From Tenacibaculum mesophilum (GTDB lineage: Bacteria > Bacteroidota > Bacteroidia > Flavobacteriales > Flavobacteriaceae): a stretch of 64,000 bases of DNA. The stretch lies in NCBI RefSeq assembly GCF_003867075.1, contig NZ_CP032544.1, positions 2,846,001 to 2,910,000 of the forward strand, given 5' to 3'. Below are positions 61,401 through 64,000 of this stretch, piece by piece; within the stretch, counting starts at the first letter, position 1, and each line of letters opens with the position of its first letter. The notes beneath the pieces were generated by a model. That model saw only the letters and a list, made by a program, of their open reading frames with translations. It ran no database searches and had not been told where the DNA came from. The translations under genes and the position numbers were made by a program.

Positions 61401-62278
61401 TCTTTGTATCCAAATCGTTTTAATTGACGTTCGTTAGATCGCCAATTTTTATTGATTTTTACATGTAAATCTAAAAAAACCTTTTTATCAAAAAATTGTT
61501 GAAGGTCTTTACGAGCTTCAGTTCCAACACGTTTGATTGCACTTCCTTTATGTCCGATAATAATTCCTTTTTGTGTTTCACGTTCTACCATAATAACAGA
61601 ACGAATCTTTATAATATTATCTTCTTCAACAAAGCTTTCAGTTTCAACTTCTACAGAATAAGGGATTTCCTTTTTATAATGTTGAAGAATTTTTTCACGA
61701 ATTTTTTCATTCACAAAAAAACGTTCAGGTTTATCGGTTAACTGATCTTTTGGGTAAAAAGGAGGAGAATCTGGTAAAAGCTCAATAATTTTATAAAAAA
61801 CGGTATCTACATTAAAGTTTTCAAGAGCAGAAATTACATACACAAAAGAATTTGGAACCTTCTTTTTCCAGTATTCAATTTTAGCTTCAACCTCTTCTTG
61901 AGTCGATTTATCAACTTTGTTTAACAGCAAAATTACTGGAATTTTGCTATTAATTATTTTGTTGAAAAAAGCTTCGTTTTTAAGAGCTGTTTCACCAACT
62001 TCTACCATGTAAATAAGAACATCGGCATCTTCAAAGGCAGATTTTACAAAATCCATCATAGATTCTTGCAACTCATAAGCTGGTTTTATGATTCCTGGAG
62101 TATCCGAAAAAACAATTTGATAATCGTCTCCATTGACAATCCCCAAAATACGATGTCTAGTAGTTTGCGCTTTTGAAGTGATGATAGATAGTTTTTCACC
62201 AACTAGTGCGTTCATCAAGGTAGATTTCCCAACATTTGGGTTTCCAATAATATTTACAAATCCTGCTTTATGTGTCAT
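61397..62278 (-). CDS. era: GTPase Era, 16S rRNA-binding
   Basis: This 293-aa protein has the Era GTPase domain ([29 protein letters not shown]) and a C-terminal KH domain (VIMVERETQKGIIIGHKGSAI). It binds the 3' end of 16S rRNA and assists 30S maturation. Length and motifs are normal. Confidence 0.98.
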   Translation of the reverse strand: MTHKAGFVNIIGNPNVGKSTLMNALVGEKLSIITSKAQTTRHRILGIVNGDDYQIVFSDTPGIIKPAYELQESMMDFVKSAFEDADVLIYMVEVGETALKNEAFFNKIINSKIPVILLLNKVDKSTQEEVEAKIEYWKKKVPNSFVYVISALENFNVDTVFYKIIELLPDSPPFYPKDQLTDKPERFFVNEKIREKILQHYKKEIPYSVEVETESFVEEDNIIKIRSVIMVERETQKGIIIGHKGSAIKRVGTEARKDLQQFFDKKVFLDLHVKINKNWRSNERQLKRFGYKD

Positions 62279-62374
62279 GATGCAAAGATAGGTTGTTTTG
62301 TGTAAGGAGTATTTATTTTTTACATGCTTGTTATTTAAAGGGATATATTTATATGAAAAATAAATGCTTTTTTA

Positions 62375-62407
62375 TTTGGGCAGAACAAGAAAAAGGATGT
62401 ATATTTG
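62375..62407 (+). promoter_or_regulatory. Promoter of tRNA-fMet copy 1
   Basis: TTTG (62375-62378), a 21-base spacer, then TATATTTG (62400-62407), 12 bases before the tRNA. It matches the Bacteroidota -33/-7 consensus. The same element, with the same spacing, precedes copy 2. Confidence 0.7.
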
Positions 62408-62418
62408 CAACCGCAAAT

Positions 62419-62491
<73 letters not shown>

Positions 62492-62497
62492 CTAAGC

Positions 62498-62527
62498 AAA
62501 GGTTTTCAATTAAATTGAAAACCTTTT
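62498..62527 (+). terminator. Terminator of tRNA-fMet copy 1
   Basis: GGTTTTCAATT / AATTGAAAACC stem followed by seven T. It begins about 10 bases after the tRNA. The bases from 62531 to 62815, between the two tRNA units, show no gene that I support. Confidence 0.8.
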
Positions 62528-62815
62528 TTTGTGATTAAAAATTCGTGTTGACATGTTTTAATATTTAAACACAATTCTTATGAAATTTTATTTCAAGTCT
62601 TAGAAAGCCTAAACCCATCTCAATTTGTTCCCATTTGATTATGTTTTACTGAATTGTATTGATAATAGTGTTGATTTTTTTGTTTTATGATTTGAGTGTA
62701 ACCAAGTAATAACCATCTTTTATTATATTTTATTAAGAGAAATGTTGATTTTCTGTTTAGTTTGTTAAGATGTAGTTCCATCTTTAGAATGAAAGTAAGG
62801 ATTATTTGCTTTTTA

Positions 62816-62848
62816 TTTGGATAGTACAAAGAAAAAGATGTATATTTG
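62816..62848 (+). promoter_or_regulatory. Promoter of tRNA-fMet copy 2
   Basis: TTTG (62816-62819), a 21-base spacer and TATATTTG (62841-62848). The layout is the same as for copy 1, so the duplicated unit includes the promoter. Confidence 0.7.
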
Positions 62849-62859
62849 CAACCGCAAAT

Positions 62860-62932
<73 letters not shown>

Positions 62933-62954
62933 CTAAGCTAAAGCTTGTTAAATC

Positions 62955-62985
62955 AACGGATTGTTTACCACAATCCGTTTTTTTA
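62955..62985 (+). terminator. Terminator of tRNA-fMet copy 2
   Basis: AACGGATTGT / ACAATCCGTT perfect 10-bp stem with a 5-base loop, followed by a T run (62979-62984). Confidence 0.85.
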
Positions 62986-63041
62986 TGTCTTTATCTTTCT
63001 TACTTTTACGTACCGTAAATGCTAGCGTAAACGTTTTTAAT

Positions 63042-63464
63042 ATGAAATTGAATTTTTCAGAGCCTAAAATATATACAGGTGGAGTACGAATTTCAGAGTG
63101 GTCGAAGTTGACAAAATCTGAAAAAGAAATTGCATTAAAAAAGGATTGGTTTGTATATTATTCTTATAGAAACCCTAAAACTCAAAAATTACAAAGGCAG
63201 CCACATATTAAGGCAGGAGTTAATAAATTAAAGACAAAGCAAGAACGAATCGCATTTTTACGAACAATGCAAAAAGCGTTACTAGAGTTATTACAAGCAG
63301 GATTTAATCCATATATAGATAATTCAGAGCTAGAAGCTGAACTTTTCGGTGATGCTAGTAAAACGCAATCTTCAAATATTGCCCAATCTAAAATGTTGTT
63401 TGGAGAGATTGACGCTATAAATCCTTCGTTGCCCATAGCACCACTACCAAACACAAATTCTTGA
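63042..63464 (+). pseudogene. Truncated tyrosine recombinase (integrase N-terminus)
   Basis: From the ATG at 63042 the product begins KLNFSEPKIYTGGVRISEW and continues with the arm-type DNA-binding N-domain of Bacteroidota tyrosine integrases (WFVYYSYRNPKTQKLQRQ, RIAFLRTMQKALLELLQAG). No core or catalytic domain follows. After about 63340-63370 the frame only runs through the antisense of the neighbouring gene until a stop at 63464. It is therefore a 5' fragment next to the tRNA-fMet pair, a likely leftover of an integrated element. Confidence 0.65.
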
Positions 63465-63994
63465 TTTTTATGTGTAAAAGCGCCTTTCACAATATCAATC
63501 TCTGTCCAAATATCATCATTGTATTTTTCTAAACTTTCAATAGATGTATCACATAATGGTGACCAATATTGTCTTGTTTTTTTAGTGTTTGAATAACAAA
63601 CGCTATTTGTGTTTCCAATTATGATTTCGCCATCACCCATAATGATGCAATCATAACCAGGAAGATAGCCTTGTTGCCATTTTTGTTGTATTTTGGGGTG
63701 CATTGTATATTCTAAATCATTAAAATCTATGTGTTCTACTTCTGCTATAAAGTGTTCAGGCAATAGGTCTAAAAATTGTTTTACGGCTTTCATTTTTGAT
63801 GAAATAAATTCTAAATTATTGAGTTTTGAAAGCGCTATTTTTTCTGCTTGTTGGGGTTGTAATTCATCGTTAAAAGAACTACAAAGTTGGTATTTAAAAT
63901 GAATCATCTCATCCCCTATATCCATACTTATTAAAGCGGCTAGAAAGTGAGGTTTCCCTGTTTTGTATGACCACTGGTAATCATCAAAATCCAA
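63182..63994 (-). CDS. Partial hypothetical protein, cut at both ends
   Basis: The open frame runs in from beyond the right edge of the window (no convincing start inside; 63994 would be a TTG). Its real-looking part, up to about FGSGAMGNEGFIASISPNN near 63380, contains CIIMGDGEIIIGNTNSV and DIWTEIDIVKGAF and resembles no family I can name. Its last about 60 codons are antisense to the integrase fragment, so its C-terminus has been replaced by that sequence. The gene is therefore probably truncated by the same event. Confidence 0.5.
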   Translation of the reverse strand: MDFDDYQWSYKTGKPHFLAALISMDIGDEMIHFKYQLCSSFNDELQPQQAEKIALSKLNNLEFISSKMKAVKQFLDLLPEHFIAEVEHIDFNDLEYTMHPKIQQKWQQGYLPGYDCIIMGDGEIIIGNTNSVCYSNTKKTRQYWSPLCDTSIESLEKYNDDIWTEIDIVKGAFTHKNQEFVFGSGAMGNEGFIASISPNNILDWAIFEDCVLLASPKSSASSSELSIYGLNPACNNSSNAFCIVRKNAIRSCFVFNLLTPALICGCLCNF

Positions 63995-64000
63995 CTCTAA

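Noticed and set aside
63182..63994. A complete 270-aa gene
   Set aside because: Its last about 60 codons are antisense to an integrase N-terminal domain and its start lies outside the window, so only the middle part is likely authentic.

Overview
The window comes from an AT-rich Bacteroidota genome, most likely a marine Flavobacteriaceae member. A Tenacibaculum- or Polaribacter-like genus is a guess from overall protein character. The support is TonB-dependent receptors with carboxypeptidase-like N-domains, a FecI/FecR pair, many lipoproteins, DUF families typical of the phylum, -33 TTTG / -7 TAnnTTTG promoters, and no obvious Shine-Dalgarno sequences.

1-10.3 kb is a light-response and DNA-repair cluster, all on the + strand and tightly packed. 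It has four different photolyase/cryptochrome-family proteins: Cry-DASH, an Fe-S (6-4) photolyase, an atypical FAD-binding photolyase homologue, and a class I CPD photolyase. Between them lie a complete-looking pterin cassette (6-pyruvoyl-tetrahydropterin synthase, GTP cyclohydrolase I, an SDR), a DUF2805 protein, small unknown proteins, a CIA30 protein, a glutathione peroxidase and an SRPBCC protein. The simplest reading is that the cluster makes its own pterin (antenna or cofactor) together with the repair enzymes.

10.3-18.9 kb is mostly housekeeping: alaS, an M23 peptidase, a MerR regulator, LemA plus two TPM-domain proteins, and a PhoD-type phosphatase. A DUF6261-like gene follows, then a 41-bp tandem repeat and a strong inverted repeat (19.8-20.2 kb).

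20.4-31.3 kb is an accessory island of two convergent, decaying conflict-system arrays. The + strand array has a 633-aa lipoprotein with a C-terminal HExxH metalloprotease domain, followed by related small lipoproteins (candidate immunity proteins), an orphan protease module and recombined fragments. The - strand array has a 1135-aa VasX-like effector followed by two-TM paralogues (candidate immunity proteins). One of these carries a 12-C homopolymer, one a nonsense mutation, and one is only a fragment. The two arrays meet at about 25.53 kb.

31.5-49 kb holds a lipoprotein, a LytS/LytTR two-component pair, an undescribed four-gene cassette (two paralogous proteins, one fused to DUF6882, and an M48-TerB protein), a phosphoesterase/outer-membrane-barrel fusion, MobA-like and XdhC proteins, an HD-domain/Pycsar-type membrane fusion and a large GAF-like protein.

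49.3-55 kb is an iron-uptake operon: an ECF sigma factor with no visible ordinary start codon, FecR, a TonB-dependent siderophore receptor and a PepSY protein. 55-62.3 kb holds an LRR lipoprotein, an outer-membrane beta-barrel receptor, der, a membrane protein and era. The window ends with two identical initiator tRNA genes 441 bp apart, a tyrosine-recombinase fragment, and a truncated gene that runs off the edge.
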